Assembly: GCF_019904175.1 (NCBI RefSeq)
Contig: NZ_CP061913.1
Coordinates: 1,054,001 to 1,118,000 of the forward strand
Source of the DNA: Dactylosporangium vinaceum
GTDB taxonomy: Bacteria > Actinomycetota > Actinomycetes > Mycobacteriales > Micromonosporaceae
DNA: 64,000 nucleotides
Direction: 5' to 3'
Each line of letters begins with the position of its first letter. Positions within the stretch are counted from its first letter, which is position 1. A program made the position numbers and the translations under genes. Positions 24,304-33,355 of the stretch are shown here, piece after piece. Under the pieces are notes generated by a model. It was not told the origin of the DNA and did not search any database. It was given only the letters and a program-made list of their open reading frames with translations.

Positions 24304-25275
24304 ATGTCCAGAGCAGTGGACCTCGCCATCGTCGGCGCGGGCCCGGCCGGCCTGTTCGCCGCCTACTACGCGGGCTTCCGCGGCCTCTCGACGGCGGTCA
24401 TCGACGCGCTGCCCGAACCCGGCGGCCAGGTCACCGCGCTGTACCCGGAAAAAATGATCTTCGACGTGGCCGGCTTTCCGGCCGTCCGCGGCCGCGATCT
24501 CGTCGCCAACCTGGTCGAGCAGGCCGCGCAGTTCAATCCTCAATACCTGCTGGGTGTACGCGCTGAAGCCCTGACCTACGCCGGCGAGCGCCCGGTGCTC
24601 ACGCTCTCCGACGGCGAGACCCTGCACTGCGGAGCGGTCCTCATCACCGGCGGCCTGGGCAGCTTCACGGCGCGCCCCCTGCCCGCGGCCGCCGGCTTCA
24701 CCGGCGAGGGCCTGGTCTTCTTCGTGCCCCACCTGGCCGACCTGGCCGGCCACGACGTCGTCATCGTGGGCGGCGGCGACTCCGCGTTCGACTGGGCCCT
24801 GGCCCTGCAGCCCATCGCCCGCTCCGTCACCCTGGTCCACCGCCGCGACAGGTTCCGGGCGCACGCCTCGACCGTCGCCCGGGTCCAGGCCCTGCCGATC
24901 GACCTCGTCGTCAACGCCGAGGTCACCAAGCTCCACGGCGAGCGGCGTGTCGCCGGTGTGGAGGTGGCCGTCCGGGGCTGCGAACCGCGCACGCTCCCGG
25001 CCGACACGGTGGTGGCCGCGCTGGGCTTCACCGCCGACCTGGGCCCGCTGGCGAACTGGGGCCTGGAGCTGGACAAGCGCCACATCCGCGTGGACAGCAC
25101 CACGGCCACGAACCGGCCGCGGGTCTTCGCGGCCGGTGACATCAGCGAGTACAGCGGCAAGGTCCGCCTGATCGCGGTCGGCTTCGGCGAGGCCGCAACC
25201 GCCGTGAACAACGCCGCCATCGCCATCGACCCGGCCGCCCACCTCTTCCCGGGCCACTCGTCCGACAACGGCTGA
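24304..25275 (+). CDS. Ferredoxin/flavodoxin--NADP+ reductase, thioredoxin-reductase-like type
   Basis: A 323-residue FAD and NAD(P) flavoprotein. The N-terminal FAD-binding fold is AIVGAGPAGLFAAYYAGFRG, the second nucleotide fold is VVIVGGGDSAFDWALAL, followed by VHRRDRFRAH for the NADP phosphate, and the C-terminal FAD motif is PRVFAAGDISEYSG. The CxxC active site of true thioredoxin reductases is missing, which points to the YumC-type ferredoxin-NADP reductase. It would pass electrons from NADPH to ferredoxin or flavodoxin. A leaderless ATG start follows the rhomboid stop. Confidence 0.9.
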   Translation: MSRAVDLAIVGAGPAGLFAAYYAGFRGLSTAVIDALPEPGGQVTALYPEKMIFDVAGFPAVRGRDLVANLVEQAAQFNPQYLLGVRAEALTYAGERPVLTLSDGETLHCGAVLITGGLGSFTARPLPAAAGFTGEGLVFFVPHLADLAGHDVVIVGGGDSAFDWALALQPIARSVTLVHRRDRFRAHASTVARVQALPIDLVVNAEVTKLHGERRVAGVEVAVRGCEPRTLPADTVVAALGFTADLGPLANWGLELDKRHIRVDSTTATNRPRVFAAGDISEYSGKVRLIAVGFGEAATAVNNAAIAIDPAAHLFPGHSSDNG

Positions 25276-25458
25276 CCCACCCCGGCCCGGCGAGCGCGGC
25301 ACCGCCACCACCCGCGGCCGGCGGGCGCGGGGCAGCGCGGTCCGGTGCGAAATCGCCCGAACCGGGTCGCCGGCCGCAGCGTGTATGGCGGGCGGCGGCC
25401 GGGCGTCCGGGCTAGAGTCATATTTCGGACTTGTCGGTCGTCAGGCGCTGGATCCGAT

Positions 25459-28095
25459 ATGTCGAGCGGAGCGTGGCGCGCCGCGTCCGGCAGAGCGGCA
25501 GTGGCCGTCCGGCAACTTCTCAACCACCGAAGCGCGCCGCCGATGGGACAGGGTGTGGTGGGCGTCCGTCTGCAGGTCATCGGCGTGGTGCTCCTCGGCC
25601 TGCTGATGTCCGGCGGTGCGGGGCTGCTCATGCACCGGGTCGAGCGGGACCGGGCCGATCAGGCGCTCGATCGCCGGACCGCGGCGGCGCAGGATGCGGT
25701 GGCGGCGGGGGCGCAGCGCTACGTCGATGCGCTCCAGCTCGCGGCCGGCGGGCTCGAGGCGCTGCCCTCGCTCGACGCCGGGTCCTTCACCACCGTGACG
25801 CAGCCGCTCGGGCAGCTCTGGCTGCCGGGGGCGGCCGGGGTCGAGTACGTCGTTCCGGTCCAGGATGCGGGTATCGCTGACACGCAGGCGTCGTGGCGCG
25901 CCCGGGGCGTGCCCGATCTGCGCCTCACGCCGGCGCCGGGGGCCACCGACCACTACTTCGCCGTGCTCGGGCGGGCGCTCGACGTGCGGCAGCCCGGCGG
26001 TGAACGGGCCGGCCGGGACCTGGCGGGCGTTGCCCAGGTCGACGACGCCGTGCTGCGGGCGGAGCGGACCGGGCTGCCGGCGGCCTCGGAGCCGTACGTG
26101 GCGCTGCGGGACGGGGCGAGCGTGGCCCAGCCGCAGCCGCAGACCGTCGCTCTGGTGCAGCGGGTCGTGGAGCAGAAGACCGGGGCGCTGCGGGGGTACC
26201 TCCAGCTGACCGTCCGCGTGCAGGACTTCTTCGGCGACACGATGCTCCAGCCGGCCCGTGAGCTGCCGAACGTCGCGCTGACCGCGTACGCCGGGACCGA
26301 GCTGCGGACCATCGCCGCCCTCGCCCGCCGGGCGCCGCGCGGCTCCGACCTGCGGCGCACGGCCGAGGTGCAGGTGGCCGACAAACAGTGGCAGCTGCGG
26401 GTGGCGATCGACAGCGGCCGGCTGGTGGGAGCCGACGGGCACCTCGACGACGGGATGTTCTTCGCCGGGGCGGCGCTCACGCTGGTGACGGCGCTGCTCG
26501 TGGCCACGCTCGCCACCTCGCGGCGGCGGGCCGAGGAGCGGGCCGAGGAGGCCACCGCCGAGCGGCGGGCGGCCGAGGCCACCGCGCGCTCGCAGACGAC
26601 GCTGCTCAGCGCGGTCCTGGACACGATCACCGACGGCGTGGCGGTGATCGACGGGGACGGCAACGCGGCCTGGCTGAACCCGACCGCGCGGGCGATCCTC
26701 GGGCCGGAGGCGTCGCAGCGCCCGGCGTCGGAGTGGCCGGAGCTGCTGGACATGCGCGAGGCCGACGGCGTCACCAAGTATCGCAACCACAGCGGCGGAC
26801 CCCCGGGCACCGAGTCGCTCGTCGAGTGCGTGATGGCCGGCCGCCGGATCGAGATCCGCCGCCGCACGCTCCTGCCCGACCGCGAGACCCCCGGCGCCGT
26901 CGCCGTCATGCGCGACATCACCGACCGGCACGCCGCCGAGGAGCAGCTGCGCGGGTCCGAGGAGCTGCTCCAGGTGCTGCTGGACGGGGCGCGGGACTAC
27001 GCGATCTACATGCTCGACCCGGAGGGGACGATCGTCAGCTGGTCGGCGAACGCCGAGCGGCTCAACGGGTACCGCGGCGACGAGACGATCGGCACGAACT
27101 ATGCGCGGCTGTTCACCGCCGACGACCAGGCCGAGGGCCGGCCCGAGCGGGTGCTCGCCCAGGCCGCCGAGCGGGGCCGGGCCGAGCTCGACGGTCCGCA
27201 GGTGCGCCGGGACGGCACCCGGTTCTGGGCGCACGGCCTGGTCTCCGCGGTGCGCCATCCGGACGGCTCGGTCCGCGGCTTCGTCACCGTCAGCCAGGAC
27301 GCCACCGAGCGCAAGCAGGCCGAGCAGGTCATCGAGCGGCTCAACGCCGATCTGGAGCAGCGCATCGACGAGCGCACGGCCGATCTGCGCGAGGCCAACG
27401 CGGAGCTGGAGTCGTTCTCCTACAGCGTGTCGCACGACCTGCGGGCGCCGCTGCGCGCGGTCGACGGGTTCGCCAAGATGCTCGCCCTGGACTACGAGGC
27501 GGCGCTGGACGAGCCGGGCCGGCGGTACGTGGCGCGCATCCGGGCCGGGGCGCAGCAGATGGGGGAGCTCATCGACGGGCTGCTGGCCTTCTCCCGGCTC
27601 CAGCGCCAGGAGCTGGGGACGGGCCGGGTCGGCCTGGCCGAGCTGGTGGCCGAGGCATGGGACGAGCTCGCCGTCGAGCGCGGCGACCGGGCGATCGAGC
27701 TGGTCGTCGGCGAGCTGCCCGATGCGCTCGGCGACCCGCGGCTGGTCCGGCACGTGATCGCCAATCTTCTCGGCAACGCGGTGAAGTACACCCGGGACGT
27801 GCAGCCGGCCCGAATCGAGGTCGGGCACAACGTCACCGCCGCGGGGGAAGCGACGTACTTCGTGCGCGACAACGGTGCCGGGTTCGACATGCGGCACGCC
27901 GGAAAGCTGTTCAAGGTCTTCCAGCGGCTGCACCGGGACGAGGAGTACGAGGGCACCGGCATCGGCCTGGCTCTCGCGCACCGGATCGTGCACCGCCACG
28001 GCGGCGAGATCTGGGCCGAGGCGACACCGGGTGCGGGCGCGACGTTCTACTTCACGCTGCCGGTCTTCGCGCGCGAACTGGAGGCGGTGCGGTGA
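25459..28095 (+). CDS. CHASE-PAS-PAS sensor histidine kinase
   Basis: An 878-residue membrane sensor kinase. Helix 1 (VIGVVLLGLLMSGGAGLLM) and helix 2 (GMFFAGAALTLVTALLVAT) enclose a CHASE-like extracellular domain (GAAGVEYVVPVQDA, ATDHYFAVLGRA, LQLTVRVQDFF). A short coiled coil, two PAS domains (AVLDTITDGVAVIDGDGNA; LLDGARDYAIYMLDPEGTI with its PAC end) and a second coiled coil lead to the HisKA site SVSHDLRAPLRAV (His659) and the ATPase (NLLGNAVKYT, DNGAGFDM, GTGIGLAL). ATG 25459 is assumed; ATG 25543, just before helix 1, is possible. It overlaps the next kinase by four bases, so they form one signalling unit. Confidence 0.9.
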   Translation: MSSGAWRAASGRAAVAVRQLLNHRSAPPMGQGVVGVRLQVIGVVLLGLLMSGGAGLLMHRVERDRADQALDRRTAAAQDAVAAGAQRYVDALQLAAGGLEALPSLDAGSFTTVTQPLGQLWLPGAAGVEYVVPVQDAGIADTQASWRARGVPDLRLTPAPGATDHYFAVLGRALDVRQPGGERAGRDLAGVAQVDDAVLRAERTGLPAASEPYVALRDGASVAQPQPQTVALVQRVVEQKTGALRGYLQLTVRVQDFFGDTMLQPARELPNVALTAYAGTELRTIAALARRAPRGSDLRRTAEVQVADKQWQLRVAIDSGRLVGADGHLDDGMFFAGAALTLVTALLVATLATSRRRAEERAEEATAERRAAEATARSQTTLLSAVLDTITDGVAVIDGDGNAAWLNPTARAILGPEASQRPASEWPELLDMREADGVTKYRNHSGGPPGTESLVECVMAGRRIEIRRRTLLPDRETPGAVAVMRDITDRHAAEEQLRGSEELLQVLLDGARDYAIYMLDPEGTIVSWSANAERLNGYRGDETIGTNYARLFTADDQAEGRPERVLAQAAERGRAELDGPQVRRDGTRFWAHGLVSAVRHPDGSVRGFVTVSQDATERKQAEQVIERLNADLEQRIDERTADLREANAELESFSYSVSHDLRAPLRAVDGFAKMLALDYEAALDEPGRRYVARIRAGAQQMGELIDGLLAFSRLQRQELGTGRVGLAELVAEAWDELAVERGDRAIELVVGELPDALGDPRLVRHVIANLLGNAVKYTRDVQPARIEVGHNVTAAGEATYFVRDNGAGFDMRHAGKLFKVFQRLHRDEEYEGTGIGLALAHRIVHRHGGEIWAEATPGAGATFYFTLPVFARELEAVR

Positions 28096-29576
28096 GCCGG
28101 GTGCTGCTCGTCGAGGACGACGTGGCCGACGCCGAGCTGCTCACCCTCGAGCTGAGCCGGGCCGGGCTCACGCTGGAGTGCAGCCGGGTCGACACCCGTG
28201 AGGGGTTCCGGGCCGCGCTCGCCGGCGGGCCGCCCGACGTCATCCTGGCCGACTGCTCGCTGCCGCAGTTCAGCGCGCTGGAGGCCCTCGAGGAGCTGAC
28301 CGCGGCGGGCCTGGACATCCCGGTCATCGTCGTGAGCGGCGCGCCGAGCGAGGAGGCGTGCGTCGGCGCGCTGCGCCAAGGGGCCGTCGACTACCTGCTC
28401 AAGGACCGGCTGGGCCGGCTGGGCCCGGCGGTCGAGCACGCCCTGGCCCAGCGCCGCCTGCTCGCCGAGCGCCATCGGGCCGAGCAGACGCTCCGGGCCG
28501 CGTTCGACTATGCGCCGGTCGGCATGGCCGTCACCGACCTGGCCGGCCGGGTGCTCCAGGTCAACCAGGCGCTGGCCGGGATGACGGGGCTGGAGCCGGC
28601 CGCGTTCCTGCCCGACATGATCTACGCCGACGACCGGCCGCTTGTCGAGGAGCGGCTCAAGCGGCTCGTCGCCGGCGAGGCCGACACGGTGACGAAGGAG
28701 CTGCGGCTGCGCCGCAGCGACGGCACGATGCTGTGGGGGCAGTACTCGGCCGGGCTGATCGGCGGCGACCCGGCCGGCGTGGTCCACCAGTTCGCCGACG
28801 TCAGCGACAGGCGCCGGGCCGAGGCGGCCCTCCAGCGCCTGGCCGAGAAGCTGGCCCGCAGCAACAGCGACCTCCAGGAGCTCGACCGGCTCAAGAGCGA
28901 GTTCGTGGCGACCGTCTCGCACGAGCTGCGCACGCCGCTGACCTCCATCCGCGGATACACCGAGATCCTGGCCGACAGCGACGCGACGGCCCTCGGCCCG
29001 GCCGAGCGCAGGATCGTCGGCATCATCGACCGCAACGGCCGCCGCCTGCTGGACCTGATCGAGGACCTGCTCACGTTCTCCCGCATCGAGTCGGGCACCC
29101 TCACCCTGGAGCTGGGCCCGGTCCGCCTGCGCCGGTTGGTCGACGCGGCCTGCGAGGCGATCCGCCCCGCGATGCAGACCGCGGGGCTGCGCCTGGCCGT
29201 CGACGTGGACGAGTACATCCCGGCCGTGCAGGGCGACGCCGAGCAGCTGGAGCGGGTGATACTCAACCTGCTCGACAACGCCGTGAAGTTCACCGACCCG
29301 GCCGGCGCCGTGACGATCACGGGCCGCGAGCGCGACGGCGAGGTCGTCCTGTGGGTCCGCGACACCGGCACCGGCATCCCCGAGGCCGAGCAAGGGATGA
29401 TCTTCCAGCGCTTCTTCCGCACCGCCGATGCGCAGCGCAGGGCCATCAAGGGCAGCGGACTCGGGCTGGCCATCGCGAAGGCGGTCGTCGAGGCGCACGG
29501 AGGCTGGATCGCCCTGGAGTCGATCGAGGGCTCCGGGACGACAGTCGGGTTCGGGCTGCCGCTGCCTACGCTCTGA
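28092..29576 (+). CDS. Receiver-first hybrid histidine kinase (REC-PAS-HisKA-ATPase)
   Basis: A 494-residue cytosolic protein. An N-terminal receiver (VLLVEDD; phospho-accepting Asp54 in LADCSLP; LLKDR) is followed by a PAS domain (AAFDYAPVGMAVTDLAGRV), a short coiled coil and a kinase with HisKA SHELRTPLTSI (His277), NLLDNAVKFT, DTGTGIPEAEQ and GSGLGLAI. A receiver in front of a kinase lets an upstream kinase tune its activity. It begins inside the stop of the CHASE kinase (GTGA), so a relay from that kinase to Asp54 and then to this kinase is the clear inference. No DNA-binding output regulator lies beside the pair. Confidence 0.92.
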   Translation: MSRVLLVEDDVADAELLTLELSRAGLTLECSRVDTREGFRAALAGGPPDVILADCSLPQFSALEALEELTAAGLDIPVIVVSGAPSEEACVGALRQGAVDYLLKDRLGRLGPAVEHALAQRRLLAERHRAEQTLRAAFDYAPVGMAVTDLAGRVLQVNQALAGMTGLEPAAFLPDMIYADDRPLVEERLKRLVAGEADTVTKELRLRRSDGTMLWGQYSAGLIGGDPAGVVHQFADVSDRRRAEAALQRLAEKLARSNSDLQELDRLKSEFVATVSHELRTPLTSIRGYTEILADSDATALGPAERRIVGIIDRNGRRLLDLIEDLLTFSRIESGTLTLELGPVRLRRLVDAACEAIRPAMQTAGLRLAVDVDEYIPAVQGDAEQLERVILNLLDNAVKFTDPAGAVTITGRERDGEVVLWVRDTGTGIPEAEQGMIFQRFFRTADAQRRAIKGSGLGLAIAKAVVEAHGGWIALESIEGSGTTVGFGLPLPTL

Positions 29577-30099
29577 GGCTGCCGGCCAGCTGGTCGAGCT
29601 GGTCCTGCTTCGCGTGGCCGACGATGATCACCGTGCGGTTGCCGTCGGTCCGCACGATCGCGCGCTCACCCGGGCGGCCCTCGGACCAGCGGTGCCACTG
29701 GGCCCCGGCGATTGTCGCCGGCCCGTCGTCGTGGGGCGTCTTGCCGACGATGGCGGGGACGAGTACAGCCGCCGGGTCGGCACTTTCGACGAGCTGCAGG
29801 GCGCCGCTGTCCGGTGCCGTGATCCCGATGCGCAGGATGCCGTCGGTGTAGGTGGCCGAGGCGATCCGCCACCCGTCGGCGAGCCCCTCGGGCCGCAGCA
29901 GCTCGAACCGGCCGGCGCGCTGGACCGAGCCGTACACCTCGGTGGTGTCGACGACCGGCGGATCCTCGTGGCCGAGATACCGGTAGAACGCCACGATCAG
30001 GAACACCGGGATGATCAGGACCAGCATGGACAGCGCCATGTCCCTGGGCCGGCGGGCCTTCGGGGCGCGCGGAGCTTCCTGCTGTGTCGGGCTTCCCAC
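29566..30099 (-). CDS. DUF4245 membrane-anchored protein
   Basis: A 177-residue protein with a short cytosolic N-terminus (APKARRPRDM), one membrane helix (ALSMLVLIIPVFLIVAFYRYL) and an outer domain matching DUF4245 (GWRIASATYTDGILRIGI, then WSEGRPGERAIVRTDGNRTVIIVGHA). Conserved in actinobacteria beside glpX; function unknown, although the outside location and the glpX link are constant. GTG 30099 starts right after CAAGAT plus six bases, an imperfect leaderless signal. Its 3' end overlaps the 3' end of the hybrid kinase gene by 11 bases. Confidence 0.85.
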   Translation of the reverse strand: MGSPTQQEAPRAPKARRPRDMALSMLVLIIPVFLIVAFYRYLGHEDPPVVDTTEVYGSVQRAGRFELLRPEGLADGWRIASATYTDGILRIGITAPDSGALQLVESADPAAVLVPAIVGKTPHDDGPATIAGAQWHRWSEGRPGERAIVRTDGNRTVIIVGHAKQDQLDQLAGSLRA

Positions 30100-30184
30100 G
30101 TGACCATCTTGACAGGTCGCGACGAACAGATTGCTGCCAGGATGAATGGCGGTGGACACACTCACGCAACGAGGCGCGAAGCCG

Positions 30185-30213
30185 CAGTCGGCCGACTGTG
30201 TCATGACCGACAC
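30185..30213. promoter_or_regulatory. Palindromes upstream of glpX
   Basis: CAGTCGGCCGACTG (30185-30198) is a perfect 14-base palindrome, and GTGTC-ATGACC-GACAC (30198-30213) is a second inverted repeat adjoining it. They lie 45 to 30 bases before the glpX start, between it and the divergent DUF4245 gene, so they may be operators or part of a small RNA hairpin. Confidence 0.35.
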
Positions 30214-30242
30214 GGCCTGTGCCACCTGACAGGAGTGCATGA

Positions 30243-31229
30243 ATGAGTCGTGAGATGGACCGGAACCTGGCCCTTGACCTCGTCCGCGTGACGGAGGCGG
30301 CGGCGATGGCCGCGGGCCGCTGGGTCGGCCGGGGAGACAAGAACGGCGGCGACGGTGCGGCCGTCGACGCGATGCGCCTGCTGATCAACTCGCTGCCCAT
30401 GCGCGGCACGGTGGTGATCGGCGAGGGTGAGAAGGACAACGCGCCGATGCTCTACAACGGCGAGAGCGTGGGCGACGGCACCGGCCCCGAGGTGGACGTG
30501 GCGGTCGACCCGGTCGACGGCACCACCCTCATGAGCAAGGGCATGCCGAACGCCCTGGCCGTGCTGGCGGTCGCCGAGCGGGGCGCGATGTTCGACCCGT
30601 CGGCGGTGTTCTACATGGAGAAACTGGCCGTGGGCCCCGACTGCGCCGACGTCGTGGACATCGACGCGGGCGTCGCGGAGAACCTGCGCCGGATCGCCAA
30701 GGTGAAGCGCTCCAGCGTGTCGGAGCTGACGGTCTGCATCCTGGACCGTCCGCGGCACTCGGCGCTCGTCCAGGAGGTACGCCAGGCCGGCGCCCGCATC
30801 CGCTTCATCTCCGACGGCGACATCGCGGGCGCGATAAGCGCGGCCCGGGAGAACAGCGAGACCGACGTCCTCATGGGCATCGGCGGCACCCCCGAGGGCA
30901 TCGTGGCGGCGGTGGCGCTGAAGTGCATGGGCGGCGCCATCCAGGCCAAGCTGTGGCCGCGCGACGCTGCGGAGCGCGAGAAGGCCCTGGCCGCGGGCCA
31001 CGACCTGGGGCGCGTCCTGCACACCGACGACCTGGTGAGCGGCGACAACATGTTCTTCTGCGCCACGGGTGTGACGAGCGGCGACCTGCTCAAGGGCGTC
31101 CGTTACCGCTCTGGCGGCGCGTACACCCAGTCCATCGTCATGCGCTCCCGCTCCGGCACCATCCGCTGGATCGACTCCTTCCACCGCCTGGAGAAGCTGC
31201 GCGCGTACTCCCTTGTCGACTTCTCGTAG
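30243..31229 (+). CDS. glpX: Fructose-1,6-bisphosphatase, class II
   Basis: A 328-residue class II phosphatase that turns fructose 1,6-bisphosphate into fructose 6-phosphate in gluconeogenesis. The motifs are [17 protein letters not shown], the metal-binding [33 protein letters not shown] and the [20 protein letters not shown] ending. ATG 30243 is seven bases after AGGAG; it is one of the few genes here with a canonical ribosome site. A strong terminator hairpin follows the stop. Confidence 0.96.
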   Translation: MSREMDRNLALDLVRVTEAAAMAAGRWVGRGDKNGGDGAAVDAMRLLINSLPMRGTVVIGEGEKDNAPMLYNGESVGDGTGPEVDVAVDPVDGTTLMSKGMPNALAVLAVAERGAMFDPSAVFYMEKLAVGPDCADVVDIDAGVAENLRRIAKVKRSSVSELTVCILDRPRHSALVQEVRQAGARIRFISDGDIAGAISAARENSETDVLMGIGGTPEGIVAAVALKCMGGAIQAKLWPRDAAEREKALAAGHDLGRVLHTDDLVSGDNMFFCATGVTSGDLLKGVRYRSGGAYTQSIVMRSRSGTIRWIDSFHRLEKLRAYSLVDFS

Positions 31230-31235
31230 CGCACC

Positions 31236-31271
31236 GCGCCCCGCCGGCCGCTGAGCCGGTCGGCGGGGCGC
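31236..31271. terminator. Terminator hairpin between glpX and the epimerase gene
   Basis: GCGCCCCGCCG (31236-31246) pairs with CGGCGGGGCGC (31261-31271) and the stem continues inward through CCG/CGG. It serves two convergent genes. Confidence 0.7.
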
Positions 31272-31305
31272 TCGGGCGAGCCGGCCGGCCCAGGCGCCGG
31301 CGCGC

Positions 31306-32196
31306 CTACGCGTGCTTGAGCGTCTCGCGGATGGCGTCGTCGAGCGGGGTCGCGGTCAGGCCGAACTCGCTCGTCACCCGCGACGAGTCGACCACGAACG
31401 GGCGGTCGTGCTGGTAGCGGACCTCGACGAACTCCTTGGCGAACCTGTCCCACAGGCCGGCCGCGCGCAACACCGTCTTCGGGTACACCCGCAGGGTCGG
31501 CGCGGGCAGCCCGGCCAGCTCGGCGACCCGGGTGAGGAGCCGCCGCGCGGTGGTCGCCGGCGGCGAGGGGGTGTGCCAGGCCCGACCCCAGGCGCGCGGG
31601 TCGCGGGCCAGGGCGACGAGGGTGCGCGCGGCGTCGCCGGTGTACGTGTACGAGTGCGGCACATCCACCGGCGCCGGCACCCACACCGTCTTTCCCCGGC
31701 GCATGGCGGGCAGCGCGGCGGAGATCAGCGAGAACTTCGGCCCGATCCAGTCCGACGAGCGCACCTCGACCGTCCGCACGCCCGAGGCCAGCGCGTCGAG
31801 CCACATCTGTGCGCGCACCCGCCCCTTGACGGTCTTCGCGGCCAGCGGCATGTCCTCGGTCATCGGCCGGTCCACGTGCCCGTACCCGTACAGCGGCGCC
31901 GTGATCGCGAGCACCGCCCCGTGCTCCCGGGCCGCCCGCAGCATCGCGTTGTGCATCGGCGGCCAGGCCGTGGGCCACTCGAAGTACTGCGGGTTCGCGC
32001 AGTTGTAGATCACCGCGGCCCCCTGCGCGATCCGGGCCAGCGCGTCGGCGTCCCCGGCGTCGGCCGCCACCCGCCGGACCAGCGGGTGTGCGGGGCCGCC
32101 CCCGCTGCGGGTGACGAGCGTGACGTGCTCTCCGCTCCCGGCCAGCTCCAGCGCCACCGCACCGCCGACCGAGCCCGCTCCCACGATGACGTGCAT
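31306..32196 (-). CDS. NAD(P)-binding epimerase/dehydratase-like protein
   Basis: A 296-residue atypical short-chain dehydrogenase. The N-terminal dinucleotide motif is VIVGAGSVGGAVALELAG; segments like VIYNCANPQYFEWPTAW and TAPLYGYGHVDRPMTEDMPL follow the NAD-epimerase pattern, with GDAARTLVALARDP near the C-terminal side. The usual YxxxK active-site pair is not evident, so catalysis may be altered or it may be an NmrA-like sensor. ATG start with GGAGG about nine bases upstream. It is divergent from a TetR gene with two matching operators between them, making it the likely regulated target. Confidence 0.83.
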   Translation of the reverse strand: MHVIVGAGSVGGAVALELAGSGEHVTLVTRSGGGPAHPLVRRVAADAGDADALARIAQGAAVIYNCANPQYFEWPTAWPPMHNAMLRAAREHGAVLAITAPLYGYGHVDRPMTEDMPLAAKTVKGRVRAQMWLDALASGVRTVEVRSSDWIGPKFSLISAALPAMRRGKTVWVPAPVDVPHSYTYTGDAARTLVALARDPRAWGRAWHTPSPPATTARRLLTRVAELAGLPAPTLRVYPKTVLRAAGLWDRFAKEFVEVRYQHDRPFVVDSSRVTSEFGLTATPLDDAIRETLKHA

Positions 32197-32232
32197 GTCT
32201 CCGCCCTCCTGGCGTGTTCACCGCTCCATAGC

Positions 32233-32247
32233 GAGAGCGGTGCTCTC
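32233..32247. promoter_or_regulatory. TetR operator copy 1
   Basis: GAGAGC-GGT-GCTCTC, perfect 6-base arms, between the divergent epimerase and tetR genes. Its core AGAGC-N3-GCTCT matches copy 2 exactly; the centres are 45 bases apart. Confidence 0.6.
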
Positions 32248-32278
32248 ACATTGGAGCACGGTGCGGCGCTGGCTGGCA

Positions 32279-32291
32279 AGAGCACTGCTCT
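32279..32291. promoter_or_regulatory. TetR operator copy 2
   Basis: AGAGC-ACT-GCTCT, 30 bases upstream of the tetR start codon. Autoregulation and control of the divergent epimerase gene are inferred. Confidence 0.6.
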
Positions 32292-32320
32292 CGGTTCGGA
32301 GCGTGTGTGATGATTGGGCC

Positions 32321-33010
32321 ATGAAGGCGAACTCCATCCGGGCCCGCGTCCGCGCCGAGATGACGGACGAGATCAAGGAGACCGCCCGCCGCCACCTGCA
32401 GACCGAGGGCGCCAACCTGTCCCTGCGCGCCGTGGCCCGGGACCTGGGCATGGTGAGCTCGGCGATCTACCGGTACTTCCCCAGCCGCGACGACCTGCTG
32501 ACCGCCCTGATCCTGGACGCCTACAACGCGCTCGGCGAAACGGCCGAGCACGCCGTCTCCCTCGTGCCGCCACAGGCCCCGGCCGACCGCTGGCTCGCCC
32601 TGGCCCACGCCGTCCGCGACTGGGCCGTGGCGCACCCGCACGAGTACGCCCTCATCTACGGCAGCCCGGTCCCCGGCTACCACGCCCCGGAGGACACCGT
32701 GGCCGCCGGCATCCGCGCGGTGACGGTCCTGGGCCGGATTCTGCAGGACGCGGCCGAGTCCGACACCCTGGACCGCATCGACGACCCGCTCCCGCCACCC
32801 GACTCGGTCGAGAACCTCAAACGGGTCTGTGCGGTCATCGCCCCGTCCGTGCGCCTGGAGACCGTCGCCCGCGCCCTGTCGGCCTGGGTCACCCTCTTCG
32901 GCCAGGTGAGCTTCGAGATCTTCGGTCAGATGCGCAACACCATCAACCACCCGGCCGAGTTCTTCGACCACCAGATGCGCGCCCAGGCCCGCTACATCGG
33001 CCTGCGGTGA
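32321..33010 (+). CDS. TetR/AcrR family transcriptional regulator
   Basis: A 229-residue regulator with an N-terminal helix-turn-helix (EIKETARRHLQTEGANLSLRAV, then GMVSSAIYRYFPSRDDLLTAL) and a C-terminal WHG-type ligand domain (WLALAHAVRDWAVAHPHEYALIYGSPVPGY). ATG 32321 follows GATGAT plus six bases, an imperfect leaderless signal. It is divergent from the epimerase gene with two operators between, so it most likely represses both. The inducer is unknown. Confidence 0.92.
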   Translation: MKANSIRARVRAEMTDEIKETARRHLQTEGANLSLRAVARDLGMVSSAIYRYFPSRDDLLTALILDAYNALGETAEHAVSLVPPQAPADRWLALAHAVRDWAVAHPHEYALIYGSPVPGYHAPEDTVAAGIRAVTVLGRILQDAAESDTLDRIDDPLPPPDSVENLKRVCAVIAPSVRLETVARALSAWVTLFGQVSFEIFGQMRNTINHPAEFFDHQMRAQARYIGLR

Positions 33011-33034
33011 GCGCACCCGGTCCGCACCCGGGCG

Positions 33035-33061
33035 GCCGGCGCGGCACCGCAGCGCGCCGGC
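33035..33061. terminator. Hairpin between convergent tetR and xseB
   Basis: GCCGGCGC (33035-33042) and GCGCCGGC (33054-33061), perfect 8-base arms in the 79-base gap. Confidence 0.5.
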
Positions 33062-33089
33062 GAACGGGCCGGGCGGGCCGGTGGCCGGC

Positions 33090-33308
33090 TCAGGACTCCG
33101 GCGGGGTGAGGCGGGCCCGGGCGGCGTCGAGCCAGCGCTGGCAGACCGCGGCCAGCTCCTCACCGCGCTCCCACAGAGCCAGTGACTCCTCGAGCGTGGA
33201 CCCGCCGGACTCCAGCCGCTCGACGACGGTGGCCAGCTCGGCGCGCGCCTGCTCGTACGTCAGCGTCTCCGCCGTGGTCTTCGCCTTCGCCTCGGTCACG
33301 GGCTCCAC
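33090..33308 (-). CDS. xseB: Exodeoxyribonuclease VII small subunit
   Basis: A 72-residue helical subunit of exonuclease VII, which degrades single-stranded DNA from both ends together with XseA. It has the family core TYEQARAELATVVERLESGG and LEESLALWERGEELAAVCQRWL. In most actinobacteria xseA and xseB are adjacent; here an acetyltransferase gene is inserted between them on the same strand. Confidence 0.93.
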   Translation of the reverse strand: MEPVTEAKAKTTAETLTYEQARAELATVVERLESGGSTLEESLALWERGEELAAVCQRWLDAARARLTPPES

Positions 33309-33355
33309 TCAACCACACGCCGCCCGCCGCGTCCGCGACGGGAACGGCACGGGCG

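Noticed and set aside
25441..27999. 852-codon antisense frame opposite the CHASE kinase
   Set aside because: A shadow of strong codon bias; the kinase frame has full domain matches.
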